Below are positions 15,458-27,957 of a DNA stretch of 64,000 bases, piece after piece. Each line of letters starts with the position of its first letter. The first letter of the stretch is position 1. The notes beneath the pieces were generated by a model. The model had not been told where the DNA came from and searched no databases. It was given only the letters and a program-made list of their open reading frames with translations. Made by a program: the position numbers and the translations under genes. This DNA is from Alphaproteobacteria bacterium (GTDB lineage: Bacteria > Pseudomonadota > Alphaproteobacteria > Micavibrionales > Micavibrionaceae): positions 2,042,042-2,106,041 of the forward strand of contig JAUHWR010000001.1 in NCBI GenBank assembly GCA_030427385.1. Direction: 5' to 3'.

Positions 15458-16810
15458 TTATTTCTCTGCTGCGCGTTCTTTTAGCTTATTTTCGAGCCAG
15501 TGAATGGTGTAGTCACCGGAGACGAACTCGGGTTGAGAGAGAATCCAGTCATGAAGGGGGAGCGTGGTTTTAACGCCCTCAATCACGGTTTCGCGGATGG
15601 CACGGCGCAGACGGGCGATGCATTCATCGCGGTTACGCCCCTTTACAATTAGCTTGCCGATCATGGAATCATAATAGGGGGGGATGGAATATCCCTGATA
15701 AATGGCGCTGTCCAGACGTACATTCAAACCGCCGGGCGCGTGGAATTGGGTGATTTTGCCGGGGGAGGGCATGAAGGTGTCGGGGTCTTCGGCATTGATA
15801 CGAATTTCAATCGCGTGACCACGCAGATGCAATTTATCTTTTTGGAAGCTTAATTCCTCGCCCGCGGCGATTTTAATTTGCTCAGCGATCAAGTCGATGT
15901 CGGTAATCATTTCGGTGACGGGATGTTCCACCTGGATACGGGTATTCATTTCCATGAAATAGAATTGGCCGTTTTCATAGAGATATTCAATCGTGCCCGC
16001 GCCGCGATAGCCAAGATCGCGCACCATTTTTGCGGACAGGCTGCCGATATGGTCACGTTCTTCGGCGGACAGGACGGGGGAGGGAGCTTCCTCGACCAGT
16101 TTTTGGTGACGGCGCTGGATGGAACAATCGCGCTCACCCAAATGAATGGCATTGCCGTGTGTATCACCAAAGACCTGAATTTCAATATGGCGCGGTTTTT
16201 CAAGGTATTTTTCCATGTAAACCGTATCATCGCCGAAATTGGCTTTGGCCTCACTTCGTGCCGTGCGGTAGGCTTCGGGCATTTCTTCGGCTTTGCGGAC
16301 AACTTTCATCCCCTTCCCGCCGCCGCCTGAGGCCGCTTTGATGAGCATGGGGTAGCCGCCTTCATCGCCGATGCGCTGCGCCTCTTCGAGGCTTTCTAAC
16401 GCGCCGTCAGAGCCGGGAACGCAGGGAATGCCGAGTGCCATCACGGTTTTTTTCGCCATGACTTTATCGCCCATGGTTTCAATATGTTCGGGCTTTGGGC
16501 CGATGAACGTAAAGCCGTGTTCTTCGATCATGCGGGCAAAAGTGGCATTTTCAGATAAAAAGCCGTAACCGGGATGGATAGCCTCCGCGCCGGTCACTTC
16601 GGCGGCGGAAATAATGGAGGGCATGTAAAGATAGCTGTCTTTGGCGGCGGGCGGGCCAATACAAACGGATTCATCCGCAAGGCGCACCGCCATTGAATTG
16701 GCATCTGCGGTTGAATGCACCGCCACGGTTTCAATGCCCATCTCGCGGCAGGCTCTTATAATACGAAGGGCGATTTCGCCTCTATTTGCTATTAGTATTT
16801 TTTTGAACAT
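15458..16810 (-). CDS. accC: acetyl-CoA carboxylase, biotin carboxylase subunit
   Basis: A 450-residue ATP-dependent enzyme that carboxylates biotin on AccB in the first step of fatty-acid synthesis. It has the N-terminal [20 protein letters not shown], the glycine-rich ATP loop [10 protein letters not shown], and [14 protein letters not shown] with the catalytic Glu/Arg/His. Length is standard. It lies 147 bases downstream of accB, a longer gap than usual for this pair, and holds no carboxyltransferase, so it is not a fused form. Confidence 0.97.
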   Translation of the reverse strand: MFKKILIANRGEIALRIIRACREMGIETVAVHSTADANSMAVRLADESVCIGPPAAKDSYLYMPSIISAAEVTGAEAIHPGYGFLSENATFARMIEEHGFTFIGPKPEHIETMGDKVMAKKTVMALGIPCVPGSDGALESLEEAQRIGDEGGYPMLIKAASGGGGKGMKVVRKAEEMPEAYRTARSEAKANFGDDTVYMEKYLEKPRHIEIQVFGDTHGNAIHLGERDCSIQRRHQKLVEEAPSPVLSAEERDHIGSLSAKMVRDLGYRGAGTIEYLYENGQFYFMEMNTRIQVEHPVTEMITDIDLIAEQIKIAAGEELSFQKDKLHLRGHAIEIRINAEDPDTFMPSPGKITQFHAPGGLNVRLDSAIYQGYSIPPYYDSMIGKLIVKGRNRDECIARLRRAIRETVIEGVKTTLPLHDWILSQPEFVSGDYTIHWLENKLKERAAEK

Positions 16811-16957
16811 CTGATTTACAATCTTTTCTATATTTAGCGAGCCAGCTCAATTCCCCTAAGCTTCATGTCGCGCAAGTCACGTTAACTTCAAGCTGTTCAT
16901 AGATAGGAACAATGTTAATTTTAGTGCTCATACGCAATCGCTCGTGGTTAAAAACAC

Positions 16958-17413
16958 TTATTCTATCACAACAAGGACATCGCCAAATTCAACCGGCTGG
17001 CCGTTTTCCACTGTAATTTGAGTGATTGTACCAGAGCGCGGCGCCTTGATCGGATTCATGACTTTCATGGCTTCGATAATTAAAAGTGTATCGCCTTCAG
17101 AAACATTTTTACCTTTGGTGACAAAAGCAGGCGCGCCGGGCTCACCGGACATATAGGCCGTTCCGACCATTGGAGAGGTCACGGCGCCCGGATGATCATC
17201 GACAGCAGTTGTAGAAGGGGCATCATTATTACCAATTTGCGGCACAGTGGGATTGGATGACATGGAAACGGGGGCAGGCGCACCTGTGGACATCATCATG
17301 CCGCCTTTATTGACGCGGATGGATTGATCACCATCGGCGACTTCAATTTCAGTTAACCCTGTTTCCTCCAGCAAATCCGCCAGTTCGCGGATGGCCTTTG
17401 CATTAATCTTCAT
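16958..17413 (-). CDS. accB: biotin carboxyl carrier protein of acetyl-CoA carboxylase
   Basis: 151 residues. The C-terminal biotinyl domain carries EAMKVMNPI with the biotinylated Lys117. The Pro/Ala/Ser linker (about 40-75) joins it to the N-terminal segment that contacts AccC. It shuttles the carboxyl group between AccC and AccA/AccD. It follows aroQ by 58 bases and precedes accC, the usual alphaproteobacterial order. Confidence 0.96.
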   Translation of the reverse strand: MKINAKAIRELADLLEETGLTEIEVADGDQSIRVNKGGMMMSTGAPAPVSMSSNPTVPQIGNNDAPSTTAVDDHPGAVTSPMVGTAYMSGEPGAPAFVTKGKNVSEGDTLLIIEAMKVMNPIKAPRSGTITQITVENGQPVEFGDVLVVIE

Positions 17414-17471
17414 TCAATTTTTCCGTAGCTGTTAATATAAGTGCAAAACCTACTCAAAAAGGGGGGGCTTG

Positions 17472-17903
17472 TCAAAGAATCTCGTGCAAATATGCCAAAG
17501 CTTCTGTGTATCCTTTTGTGCCTAGCCCTTTAATAACTTTCGCGGCAAGCGGTTCAATATATGAGATATGACGAAATGATTCGCGTGTGGAGGGATCGGA
17601 TTGATGCACCTCTATAATTGGAAATTTTAAGAATTTCAACGCGTCATGAATGGCCACAGATGTATGCGTATAGGCGGCGGCATTTATAATTAAGCCATCA
17701 TATTCATCACGCGCATCTTGAATCCATGTGACAAGGTCGCCTTCATAGTTGGATTGTTTGAATTCAATTTGAAAATTGAGGGGACGCGCAGCTTCTGCGC
17801 ACATTTTTTCAATATCTGACAGGGTCTGATGGCCGTAGATTTCCGGCTCACGGATGCCGAGAAGGTTCAGGTTCGGGCCAATGATAAATAGGATTTTTTT
17901 CAT
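17472..17903 (-). CDS. aroQ: type II 3-dehydroquinate dehydratase
   Basis: 143 residues, the normal size for type II DHQase, which makes 3-dehydroshikimate in the shikimate pathway. Motifs: GPNLNLLGIREPEIYG with the catalytic Tyr, NAAAYTHTSVAIHDAL, and IEVHQSDPSTRE with the catalytic His. It lies between the RBBP9-like hydrolase (18 bases) and accB on one strand. Confidence 0.96.
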   Translation of the reverse strand: MKKILFIIGPNLNLLGIREPEIYGHQTLSDIEKMCAEAARPLNFQIEFKQSNYEGDLVTWIQDARDEYDGLIINAAAYTHTSVAIHDALKFLKFPIIEVHQSDPSTRESFRHISYIEPLAAKVIKGLGTKGYTEALAYLHEIL

Positions 17904-17921
17904 ATAGGATGCCGCCTCACT

Positions 17922-18482
17922 TTATAATTTTGTATGCGCATAGAGAAGGGGGAATTCGGGATAGGGCTGATTAAAATATTCGGATCCAAAATGGATTTCG
18001 CCGGTTTGAACAATTAGCGTGCCGCCAAACGTAATGCGAAACGCCTCGCCTTGTAGTTGGTTACAGCCCCATGGGTCATTATCGGAATGGATAAAGGTGA
18101 ATTTCTTGCTTTTTTCTTTGATCGCATCGTAATCCATATGGTGCGGATAGGTCGGATGGGAATCTTCCATCCCCTCCAGCGGATTTAAAAATCCGGCAAC
18201 CAGAAGGGTATGCGCGGCGCTAAATTTTCTGGTGGATAGCAGGCGCAGAATCAGGGGCGCGCCCGCCGAATGCCCGATCATCAAATCGAAACGTTTATGC
18301 GGTGCAGTTTCCAGCACTTCGGCTGTCCATACATTTAAATTGGCAAGCCCGTCTTGGTCGGGGGGTAGGGACGGTGTCCAAACATCATAGCCATCCGCCT
18401 CCAGCTTTTTCTTTAGCCACGGAATCCAAAAACTATTTTCATTGCATCCGGTTCCGTGAAATATGGCGGCTTTTTTGGTCAT
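17922..18482 (-). CDS. RBBP9/YdeN-type serine hydrolase
   Basis: A 186-residue alpha/beta hydrolase of the RBBP9 family. The nucleophile elbow is GHSAGA, the acid is in SDNDPWG and the base in EIHFGSEY, in the order expected for this family. The typical opening AAIFHGTGCNENSFWIPWL is present. No signal peptide, so cytoplasmic. It starts six bases after gyrA. The substrate is not predictable. Confidence 0.85.
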   Translation of the reverse strand: MTKKAAIFHGTGCNENSFWIPWLKKKLEADGYDVWTPSLPPDQDGLANLNVWTAEVLETAPHKRFDLMIGHSAGAPLILRLLSTRKFSAAHTLLVAGFLNPLEGMEDSHPTYPHHMDYDAIKEKSKKFTFIHSDNDPWGCNQLQGEAFRITFGGTLIVQTGEIHFGSEYFNQPYPEFPLLYAHTKL

Positions 18483-18488
18483 GGTGCC

Positions 18489-21266
<2,778 letters not shown>

Positions 21267-21413
21267 GTGTTATGTTTAGCAGGAAACCACCCCAGCGGCA
21301 AGGGAAACGGGCTTGATTTGATTGCAGGAAGAGGCAAAGGTAGAGAGAAATGAAATTTGATTATATTTAAAAGATCTGATAGTTTTCATAAATTAAAAAT
21401 TAGGGTGTAGAAC

Positions 21414-21866
21414 ATGACGATAAAAGCATTATTATTGGCGGCGGCGGCCGGATTATGGTCAACGTCGGGCGCTCAAGCAGAGCAACTTTCGGACGTTGAT
21501 CCGATTGATCGATATGAATGTATTTCACAAAACCCAGATGGCAGTTTATCGGCGCAATTTTCAACTTCTCAGCGCCTTGTGGATGAAAATATAAGAACTG
21601 TTGCGCCATATAGTCATTATACGACTGCAGAAAGTGATAATAGATATAAGGTTGAACCAGAAACTATAAACAGAATTATTGAAGCGGATGACAGACGCAT
21701 TGAACATGAACTCAAAAAAATAGATGAAAATAAGGCAGGGGCATTATCCGTTGAAACTTTGGCTGATTATGAGGCACTTATTGCAGAACAACATGAGCAA
21801 TATGATGAGGCCCTGGAAGCTATAGATTTGTCGGAAGAATTCTGCGCGCCAGAGTTATTTTCTTAA
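21414..21866 (+). CDS. small exported protein, paralogue 1
   Basis: 150 residues with a signal peptide (LLLAAAAGLWSTSGAQA/EQ). The mature part is acidic and helical with one Cys near the front (DRYECIS) and one near the end (EEFCAPELFS), which could form a disulfide. I recognise no family. The next gene has the same layout (signal, D-x-[YF]-x-C, then EE-x-C-P near the end), so the two are probable paralogues. Spacing between them is 15 bases, so they are likely co-transcribed. Upstream AGGG is eight bases before the ATG. Confidence 0.75.
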   Translation: MTIKALLLAAAAGLWSTSGAQAEQLSDVDPIDRYECISQNPDGSLSAQFSTSQRLVDENIRTVAPYSHYTTAESDNRYKVEPETINRIIEADDRRIEHELKKIDENKAGALSVETLADYEALIAEQHEQYDEALEAIDLSEEFCAPELFS

Positions 21867-21881
21867 ATAAAGGATGGATAT

Positions 21882-22343
21882 ATGAATTTAAAAGCTACTT
21901 TTCTTGCTGTCATGACAGCTTTTTCATCGTCTGCTTATGCGCAAGAGGGGGTTTTGTTACCGCCTCTTACATTGAATGGGTCTGATGATGTCGTTGAGGA
22001 GCCAAATCCGGCGGATGATGTGGATCATTTTGTGTGTGTTAAAAACATTCAAGGTGTCGAAACCGAAGAAAAAAAACTTGCGGCAATTTTTGAAAAACAA
22101 GCAAATTATAAGGAATCTTCAGAACCTAACCAATTATTTCCGCATGGACAGTCTATCGATGAGCGCAATTATGCCTCTGATTTCCCACAGGTCATATCTT
22201 TGGCGGAGGGTGTAATTTTAAATCGTATCAATGCAAAATCTGATTATCGTCGTCAGGTAATGCAAAAGCAATTCGATGAGTTTATTCGTGCGGCCATGGA
22301 ATTGGCAGAGGGCGAAGAAACTTGTCCTTTAGAGATTAGTTAG
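21882..22343 (+). CDS. small exported protein, paralogue 2
   Basis: 153 residues with a signal peptide (AVMTAFSSSAYAQ/E). Cys in DHFVCVK and EETCPLEIS match the positions in the preceding gene. Function unknown. AAGGA seven bases before the ATG supports the start. It overlaps the stop of the convergent DUF2059 gene by four bases. Confidence 0.75.
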   Translation: MNLKATFLAVMTAFSSSAYAQEGVLLPPLTLNGSDDVVEEPNPADDVDHFVCVKNIQGVETEEKKLAAIFEKQANYKESSEPNQLFPHGQSIDERNYASDFPQVISLAEGVILNRINAKSDYRRQVMQKQFDEFIRAAMELAEGEETCPLEIS

Positions 22344-22765
22344 CCACCACTGCGCCCCGTGCGCATTTCCATTAGGGCTTTGTCGAGCATTTTGGTGATT
22401 TCGGGGCTGACTTTTTCTTGGTATTCCTCTTGTTTTTCGGCGGCGGAGATGGCTTCGGGTTTTTTGTAATATTCCAACATGGCTGCTAATTCTGCGGCGG
22501 TATAAATCTCTGCCATGGCGTTAATAGAGGAAGTTTCAATAATTTTGTAATTCAGAATGCGTTTGACCGTTGCGGCGAAGCTGCGTTGGTCGGATTCTTT
22601 TAATTTTTTGGAAATGCTATCAATGGTTTTATCAATGCGCGGCTTCACGGGCTTTAGGTCATGAATTTCTTTGGATAGTTTTAATCGCGTTTCCATGTCC
22701 CCCATACCATCTTGTGCATGGGCGGGAAGGGCGATTAATAGGAATAAAATCAGGAATAGTCTCAT
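22340..22765 (-). CDS. exported DUF2059 domain protein
   Basis: 141 residues with a signal peptide (LFLILFLLIALPAHA/QD). The segment YTAAELAAMLEYYKKPEAIS is the core of DUF2059, a helical periplasmic family of unknown function found in many proteobacteria. It may be co-transcribed with the membrane-protein gene starting at 23145, 29 bases upstream. Confidence 0.75.
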   Translation of the reverse strand: MRLFLILFLLIALPAHAQDGMGDMETRLKLSKEIHDLKPVKPRIDKTIDSISKKLKESDQRSFAATVKRILNYKIIETSSINAMAEIYTAAELAAMLEYYKKPEAISAAEKQEEYQEKVSPEITKMLDKALMEMRTGRSGG

Positions 22766-22794
22766 AATATATATTTAGGGCAAAGGCGGTGGAA

Positions 22795-23145
22795 TTACAA
22801 ACTCATAATCACAAAACTGACAATTAAAGCAAAAAAGAAAATCGATAAACACGCCGCCATATAGATGACAGGCTCTGTTCGTTTGGAATAGAGGGAGAGA
22901 ACAATAAAAATTGCGAAGATAATGCTGTAAGTAATTATGCCGCGGATATAGGGATCAGAGTCAAGTAACATATTGGGAAACCCTTCTTTTCCAAATCCCC
23001 AGCTATCAATCAGCTCGTATTCCATGCGCATCATTAACAAGCAGCCCAATACGAAGGTAACGGCATACCAGCGATGTTTTTTCGCCACCAAAAAAAATAT
23101 AATTGGCGCCCAGATGAGGTCAATATAGGAAAGAATAACGTCCAT
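22795..23145 (-). CDS. small integral membrane protein
   Basis: 116 residues with about four hydrophobic helices (YIDLIWAPIIFFLVA, YAVTFVLGCLLMM, IITYSIIFAIFIVLSLYS, AACLSIFFFALIVSFVI). I do not recognise a family. Charged loops are short. It lies upstream of the DUF2059 gene on the same strand. Confidence 0.65.
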   Translation of the reverse strand: MDVILSYIDLIWAPIIFFLVAKKHRWYAVTFVLGCLLMMRMEYELIDSWGFGKEGFPNMLLDSDPYIRGIITYSIIFAIFIVLSLYSKRTEPVIYMAACLSIFFFALIVSFVIMSL

Positions 23146-23220
23146 TTATTTTCCAAAATAAATAATTATATGCTATAACGATCACAACAAAAAATTGATC
23201 TTAGTATATAGGAGCGTGTG

Positions 23221-24681
23221 ATGCCAGTTGTTAAAGAGGTACATAGTCAATTACAAGAATTATTAAATCATCAGGGATCTTTCATTGAGACATTGAGAAA
23301 TGAGAAAGATGCCCTCGCTAACGATCAGCAGATCGCAGAAGAGAGAATTCAAGATTGTTTAAAGGAGTTCATTCCCGATAGCGATGTTGGAACGCTTTCC
23401 CGATTAAGCGGGATTGCAGAAGATGCCGGAACTGATTTTAATTTTACCGAATTTGCTCAATCTTTAAAAGAAGATCTTGAGAGCAGGCTCCAAGAAGCCG
23501 ATAACTTGGAAAATAAGTATGGAAAAAGTGAAGATATCGAAGGGCGCTTAAGTGACATCTCTAAGCGTTCCAACGACCATGTTAAACTAATAGTAAACAT
23601 TTCTGAAAAGATAACAGAATTAAAGAAGCGAAGGCGTTCGATTGAAGCGCATAACGAGCATTTTCCAGATTTACAAATTACACCAGAGATATTTGATAGA
23701 TTTCGTGATGAATCAATAATAGGAAAACTAAGGGGTATTTTTTGTGAAGCTATATTTCCGAATAGTGGGTATGATAGCGCAGCCTATGTGGCCGTAACAT
23801 ATCAGGGGGATTATAAGGCAGACTTTGAAGAAGAGCGGGCACTTGGTGAGCAACGTGTTGCTTTTGTTGATGCTCTTCAAGATGCTACTAAACAGATAAA
23901 TAAACTTCAAGCCGCAGTTAAAAGTATAAAATCCGCAAGGGAAGATCGGGATAATCCAGATTTTGTACGTGAAAGTGTGCTGGCTGAAGTGACAGGCATG
24001 TTAAAAGATGAGCGGTTTTTGGATGCCGTAGCCGAAAATATGACGCCGGAACAGGCAGAGTTGTTGCGATTATACGATTTCAAACTACAGATTTTGCCGG
24101 CCATTGAAGATGCGGCGGATAAGAATTTCACAGAAAATTCCCAAACTTTAAAAGTTTTGAGAGAGGCGGTCGGTAAGTGGGGCACGCTTGCGAAGCGTGA
24201 GCCGAACGCAGAAACGGATTTTGATGTGGAGGCTGTGAAGGATGCCATACGGCTAAATCAGGTCAAATTGTTATATAGCTCGATTTCTGTAGAGTCTGGT
24301 CGGAAAGCGTTGGAGAGTTTTGATCTATCAGCGCGTGAGCATGCGGATAATATGGCGATGCGCAGTATGTTTATGGTTCATATGATAGCAACTTGCGCCG
24401 TTGATCCGTATTATGCGCATAAAATAATGGGAGTAGATAATACGGATGGATTGCGCCCCGATTATCAAGCGGTTTTATCGAATGAAAGCTTTGAGGGGGG
24501 AGACATATTTGAGACGCTGCGGGGTGAATTTACCGCCGCGATCGGGCCGGAGGCTTTGGCACGCCTGACTCAAGAATTAGACGGGATTGATGTCGCACCA
24601 TTAAAAATTGCCATGCCGGCGGATGCTCCCGCTTCGATAGATACAGCATCCCATGATAGCCCCAGTGATTTTAGTATGTAG
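23221..24681 (+). CDS. large helical, coiled-coil protein of unknown function
   Basis: 486 residues from the ATG at 23221, which has GGAG six bases upstream; an in-frame GTG directly before it is less likely. There is no signal peptide or membrane segment. Residues about 15-110 and 120-160 are charged helices with heptad-like spacing, and more helices follow. The end is Pro/Ala/Ser-rich. I do not recognise a domain. It is monocistronic and stops five bases before the convergent uvrA stop. It may be a lineage-specific cytoplasmic scaffold or secreted effector; neither can be shown. Confidence 0.7.
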   Translation: MPVVKEVHSQLQELLNHQGSFIETLRNEKDALANDQQIAEERIQDCLKEFIPDSDVGTLSRLSGIAEDAGTDFNFTEFAQSLKEDLESRLQEADNLENKYGKSEDIEGRLSDISKRSNDHVKLIVNISEKITELKKRRRSIEAHNEHFPDLQITPEIFDRFRDESIIGKLRGIFCEAIFPNSGYDSAAYVAVTYQGDYKADFEEERALGEQRVAFVDALQDATKQINKLQAAVKSIKSAREDRDNPDFVRESVLAEVTGMLKDERFLDAVAENMTPEQAELLRLYDFKLQILPAIEDAADKNFTENSQTLKVLREAVGKWGTLAKREPNAETDFDVEAVKDAIRLNQVKLLYSSISVESGRKALESFDLSAREHADNMAMRSMFMVHMIATCAVDPYYAHKIMGVDNTDGLRPDYQAVLSNESFEGGDIFETLRGEFTAAIGPEALARLTQELDGIDVAPLKIAMPADAPASIDTASHDSPSDFSM

Positions 24682-24686
24682 TCGGC

Positions 24687-27545
24687 TTACTCCGCGGCGG
24701 CTTTAATGGCGCTGGATTGCCGTTCCAAAAGCGGTTTTAGGAACTGTCCGGTATAGCTTTTGGCAATGTTCGCCACATCTTCGGGCGTGCCGGTTGCAAT
24801 AACTTCGCCGCCGCCGCTGCCGCCTTCGGGGCCAATATCAACGATGTAATCGGCGGTTTTGATCACATCCAGATTATGTTCGATCACGATCACAGTGTTG
24901 CCCTGATCCACGAGAGTGTGCAAAACCTCCAATAATTTACGCACATCTTCAAAATGCAGACCGGTGGTCGGTTCATCCAGAATATAAAGGGTTTTTCCGG
25001 TGGCACGTTTGGAGAGCTCCTTGGAGAGTTTAACGCGCTGCGCTTCGCCGCCAGAGAGGGTATTGGCGGATTGTCCGACTTTAATATAGCTTAAGCCAAC
25101 CGCAATCAGGGTTTCCATTTTATCGCGAATGGTGGGGACCGCCTTGAAAAATTCACCTGCATCTTCGATGGTCATATCCAGCACGTCGGCGATGGATTTG
25201 CCACGATATTTAATTTCCAGCGTCTCGCGGTTATAGCGTTTGCCCTTACAAGTTTCACATTCCACATACACATCGGGCAGAAAGTGCATTTCGATTTTGA
25301 TCATGCCATCACCCTGACATGCCTCGCAGCGCCCGCCTTTGACATTAAAGGAAAAACGCCCCGCCTTATAGCCGCGCGCCTTGGCTTCGGGCAGGCCGGC
25401 GAACCATTCACGGATAGGAGTGAAGGCACCGGTATATGTCGCGGGGTTAGAGCGCGGCGTACGCCCGATGGGGGATTGATCGATATCGATAATTTTATCC
25501 AGATATTCAAGCCCCTTTATTTCCTGATAAGGGGCCGGGCTTTGCCGCGATTTCATCAGGGTTTTGGCGGCGGCTTTATAAAGTGTTTCAATGGTAAAGG
25601 TTGATTTGCCGGAGCCTGAGACACCCGTAATACAGGAAAATGTTCCTATTGGTAATGTCACATCGATATTCTTTAAATTATGACCGCTGCACCCTTTGAC
25701 GATGATGGATTGTTTGGATTTTCCTTTGCGACGTTTTTCGGGGATCGCAATTTCACGCTCGCCGCGCATATATTGGGCGGTGAGACTGTTTTTGGATGTG
25801 AAGACTTCTTCGGGTAAACCCGCCGCCTGAATTTCGCCGCCATGCACCCCTGCGCCGGGGCCGATATCAATCAGATAATCGGCAGAGCGGATGGCATCTT
25901 CGTCATGTTCCACCACCAAAACGGTATTCCCCAAATCACGCAGGCGTTTTAAGGTGACCAGAAGGCGCGCATTATCGCGTTGATGCAGACCTATGGAGGG
26001 CTCGTCCAGAACGTACAACACTCCCGTCAAGCCGGAGCCGATTTGCGAGGCAAGGCGAATACGTTGCGATTCCCCGCCCGATAATGTACCGGAGGCGCGG
26101 GATAGGGAGAGATAATTCAGACCGACATTATTGAGGAAGGTCAGGCGTTCCGTAATTTCCTTTAAGATTTTTTCAGCGATTTGAATTTTTTGCGCGCTCA
26201 GGCTCTTCTCAACGGTGGCAAACCAATCCAGCGCACCGGAAATGGAATATTCGGTGACATCGGAAATGGTTTTCATATCGATTTTCACCGCCAGCGCTTC
26301 GGGTTTTAGGCGCTGCCCTTCACATGTATCGCAGGGGGCGGAGGATTGATAACGGGAGAGATCTTCGCGGACGGAATCGCTGTCGGTTTCCAGCAGGCGG
26401 CGTTGCAAATTCGGGATCACGCCTTCGAATGGTTTGGTGTTTTGCCATGTATTGCGCTCACTTTCATAGGTGGTCACTATTTTTTCTTTACCTGATCCGT
26501 ACAGGATTATATTCCTGCTTTGTTCGGATAGTTTATGCCATGGCGTGCGGATGTTAATCTTGAAGTGTCCGCAGACAGCTTCTAATGCTTGCATATAATA
26601 GGGGGCAAAGTTTTTCGACCATGGCTCCACCGCGCCATCGGCAATGGAGGCATTGTGATCGGGGACGACCATATCGGGATCAAAATGTTGTTCCACGCCC
26701 AAACCGTCACAGGCGGGGCAGGCCCCATGCGGGGAATTAAAGGAAAACAGGCGGGGTTCGATTTCGGCAATCGTAAAGCCGGAGACAGGACAGGCGAATT
26801 TCTCGCTATACATGGTTTGCTCACCTGTATCGGCATGTTCGACAATACAAAGCCCATCGGCAAGTTTGAGCGACATTTCCACAGAATCGGCGAGGCGGTT
26901 GCCCATATCTTCACGGATGACGAGGCGATCCACCACGACCTCTATGTCATGTTTTAATTTTTTATCCAGAACGGGGACATCGTCAATTTCATAAAGCGTG
27001 CCATCGACTTTGACGCGTTGAAACCCCTGGGCGCGGAGTTCAACAAATTCCTTTTGATAAATTCCTTTGCGCCCGCGGATGATCGGAGCGAGGAGGTATA
27101 GTTTTGTGCCTTCACCCATGGCTTTGATGCGATCGACGATATCGCTGACCGTTTGGCTTTCGATTGGCAGGCCGGTGGCGGGGGAATAGGGCGTGCCGAC
27201 CCGCGCCCAAAGCAGGCGCATGTAGTCGTAAATTTCCGTCACCGTCCCGACCGTAGAGCGCGGGTTTTTCGAGGTTGTTTTTTGTTCGATGGAGATCGCG
27301 GGGGAGAGGCCCTCAATCGAATCCACGTCCGGTTTTTGCATCATTTCCAAAAATTGACGCGCATAGGCGGAGAGCGATTCCACATATCTGCGTTGCCCCT
27401 CGGCATAGATAGTATCAAAGGCAAGGGAGGATTTACCGGAGCCGGATAACCCCGTTATCACGGTCAGTTGATCGCGCGGAATATCAATATCAATGTTTTT
27501 TAAATTATGTTCACGCGCCCCGCGCACAGAGATAGATTTTTGCAT
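24687..27545 (-). CDS. uvrA: excinuclease ABC subunit A
   Basis: 952 residues: two ABC ATPase modules with Walker [13 protein letters not shown] and [12 protein letters not shown], signatures [10 protein letters not shown] and [10 protein letters not shown], and zinc-finger Cys pairs ([15 protein letters not shown]...CETCKGKR). UvrA recognises bulky DNA damage and loads UvrB. Full length with no break. I looked for an alphaproteobacterial LexA box upstream and found only half of one (GAAC), so SOS control is not supported. Confidence 0.98.
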   Translation of the reverse strand: MQKSISVRGAREHNLKNIDIDIPRDQLTVITGLSGSGKSSLAFDTIYAEGQRRYVESLSAYARQFLEMMQKPDVDSIEGLSPAISIEQKTTSKNPRSTVGTVTEIYDYMRLLWARVGTPYSPATGLPIESQTVSDIVDRIKAMGEGTKLYLLAPIIRGRKGIYQKEFVELRAQGFQRVKVDGTLYEIDDVPVLDKKLKHDIEVVVDRLVIREDMGNRLADSVEMSLKLADGLCIVEHADTGEQTMYSEKFACPVSGFTIAEIEPRLFSFNSPHGACPACDGLGVEQHFDPDMVVPDHNASIADGAVEPWSKNFAPYYMQALEAVCGHFKINIRTPWHKLSEQSRNIILYGSGKEKIVTTYESERNTWQNTKPFEGVIPNLQRRLLETDSDSVREDLSRYQSSAPCDTCEGQRLKPEALAVKIDMKTISDVTEYSISGALDWFATVEKSLSAQKIQIAEKILKEITERLTFLNNVGLNYLSLSRASGTLSGGESQRIRLASQIGSGLTGVLYVLDEPSIGLHQRDNARLLVTLKRLRDLGNTVLVVEHDEDAIRSADYLIDIGPGAGVHGGEIQAAGLPEEVFTSKNSLTAQYMRGEREIAIPEKRRKGKSKQSIIVKGCSGHNLKNIDVTLPIGTFSCITGVSGSGKSTFTIETLYKAAAKTLMKSRQSPAPYQEIKGLEYLDKIIDIDQSPIGRTPRSNPATYTGAFTPIREWFAGLPEAKARGYKAGRFSFNVKGGRCEACQGDGMIKIEMHFLPDVYVECETCKGKRYNRETLEIKYRGKSIADVLDMTIEDAGEFFKAVPTIRDKMETLIAVGLSYIKVGQSANTLSGGEAQRVKLSKELSKRATGKTLYILDEPTTGLHFEDVRKLLEVLHTLVDQGNTVIVIEHNLDVIKTADYIVDIGPEGGSGGGEVIATGTPEDVANIAKSYTGQFLKPLLERQSSAIKAAAE

Positions 27546-27722
27546 ATCCTATATATGGCGCAGAGTAGGATAAAAGGCAAATGTTTTTGGTTTGTTCTAG
27601 TTTTTTGTGCAAACTAATTGTTGAGCTATATACAAGTTTAGAGAATCATTTTAGCATTATACATAGTGGTTAATCCCTGCCAATAACAGTTATCTCTAGA
27701 TAGCAGAAAGGGGGTGATTAAT

Positions 27723-27845
27723 ATGGCTAATAAAATTGGACGAAGTGCAAAGACAGGTCAATATACGACTGTCAAAAAGGCACAGCAGTATTCCACTACT
27801 CACGTTGTGGAAACAAGAAAAACGCCTAAGAAAAAAGGTAAGTAG
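27723..27845 (+). CDS. small conserved basic protein (40 residues)
   Basis: The sequence MANKIGRSAKTGQYTTVKKA, then TTHVVETRKTPKKKGK, resembles a widespread family of short basic proteins of the form M-A-x-x-V-G-R-D-x-x-T-G-Q-F ... TTVVET, whose function is unknown to me. AAGGGGGTG nine bases before the ATG is a strong ribosome-binding site. It is too short for most ORF finders. A perfect 10-bp inverted repeat covers its stop codon. It stands alone between uvrA and the pentapeptide gene. Confidence 0.75.
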   Translation: MANKIGRSAKTGQYTTVKKAQQYSTTHVVETRKTPKKKGK

Positions 27846-27863
27846 GCTCAGAACCTACTTACC
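27837..27863 (+). repeat. perfect inverted repeat over the stop codon of the small protein
   Basis: GGTAAGTAGG (27837-27846), loop CTCAGAA and CCTACTTACC (27854-27863) form a 10-bp hairpin that contains the TAG stop at 27843-27845. There is no T tract, so it is not a normal intrinsic terminator. Confidence 0.7.
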
Positions 27864-27957
27864 CTACGATCTCTAAATACCGGGATTAACCGCTATTTTT
27901 TTATAGAATCACAGAATGATTCTTTAAGTCAATTACTCTATGTTTTTATTTATTGTT

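Noticed and set aside
16863..16931. 22-codon minus-strand ORF in the 147-base gap between accB and accC
   Set aside because: No convincing ribosome-binding site and no reason to expect a leader peptide here.
27590..27630. Possible LexA box upstream of uvrA
   Set aside because: Only one GAAC half is present; the second half reads ACAA, so the alphaproteobacterial GAAC-N7-GAAC pattern is not met.
27905..27923. Inverted repeat AGAATCA-N5-TGATTCT as terminator of the pentapeptide gene
   Set aside because: No T run on the correct strand; the T-rich stretch is on the wrong side.
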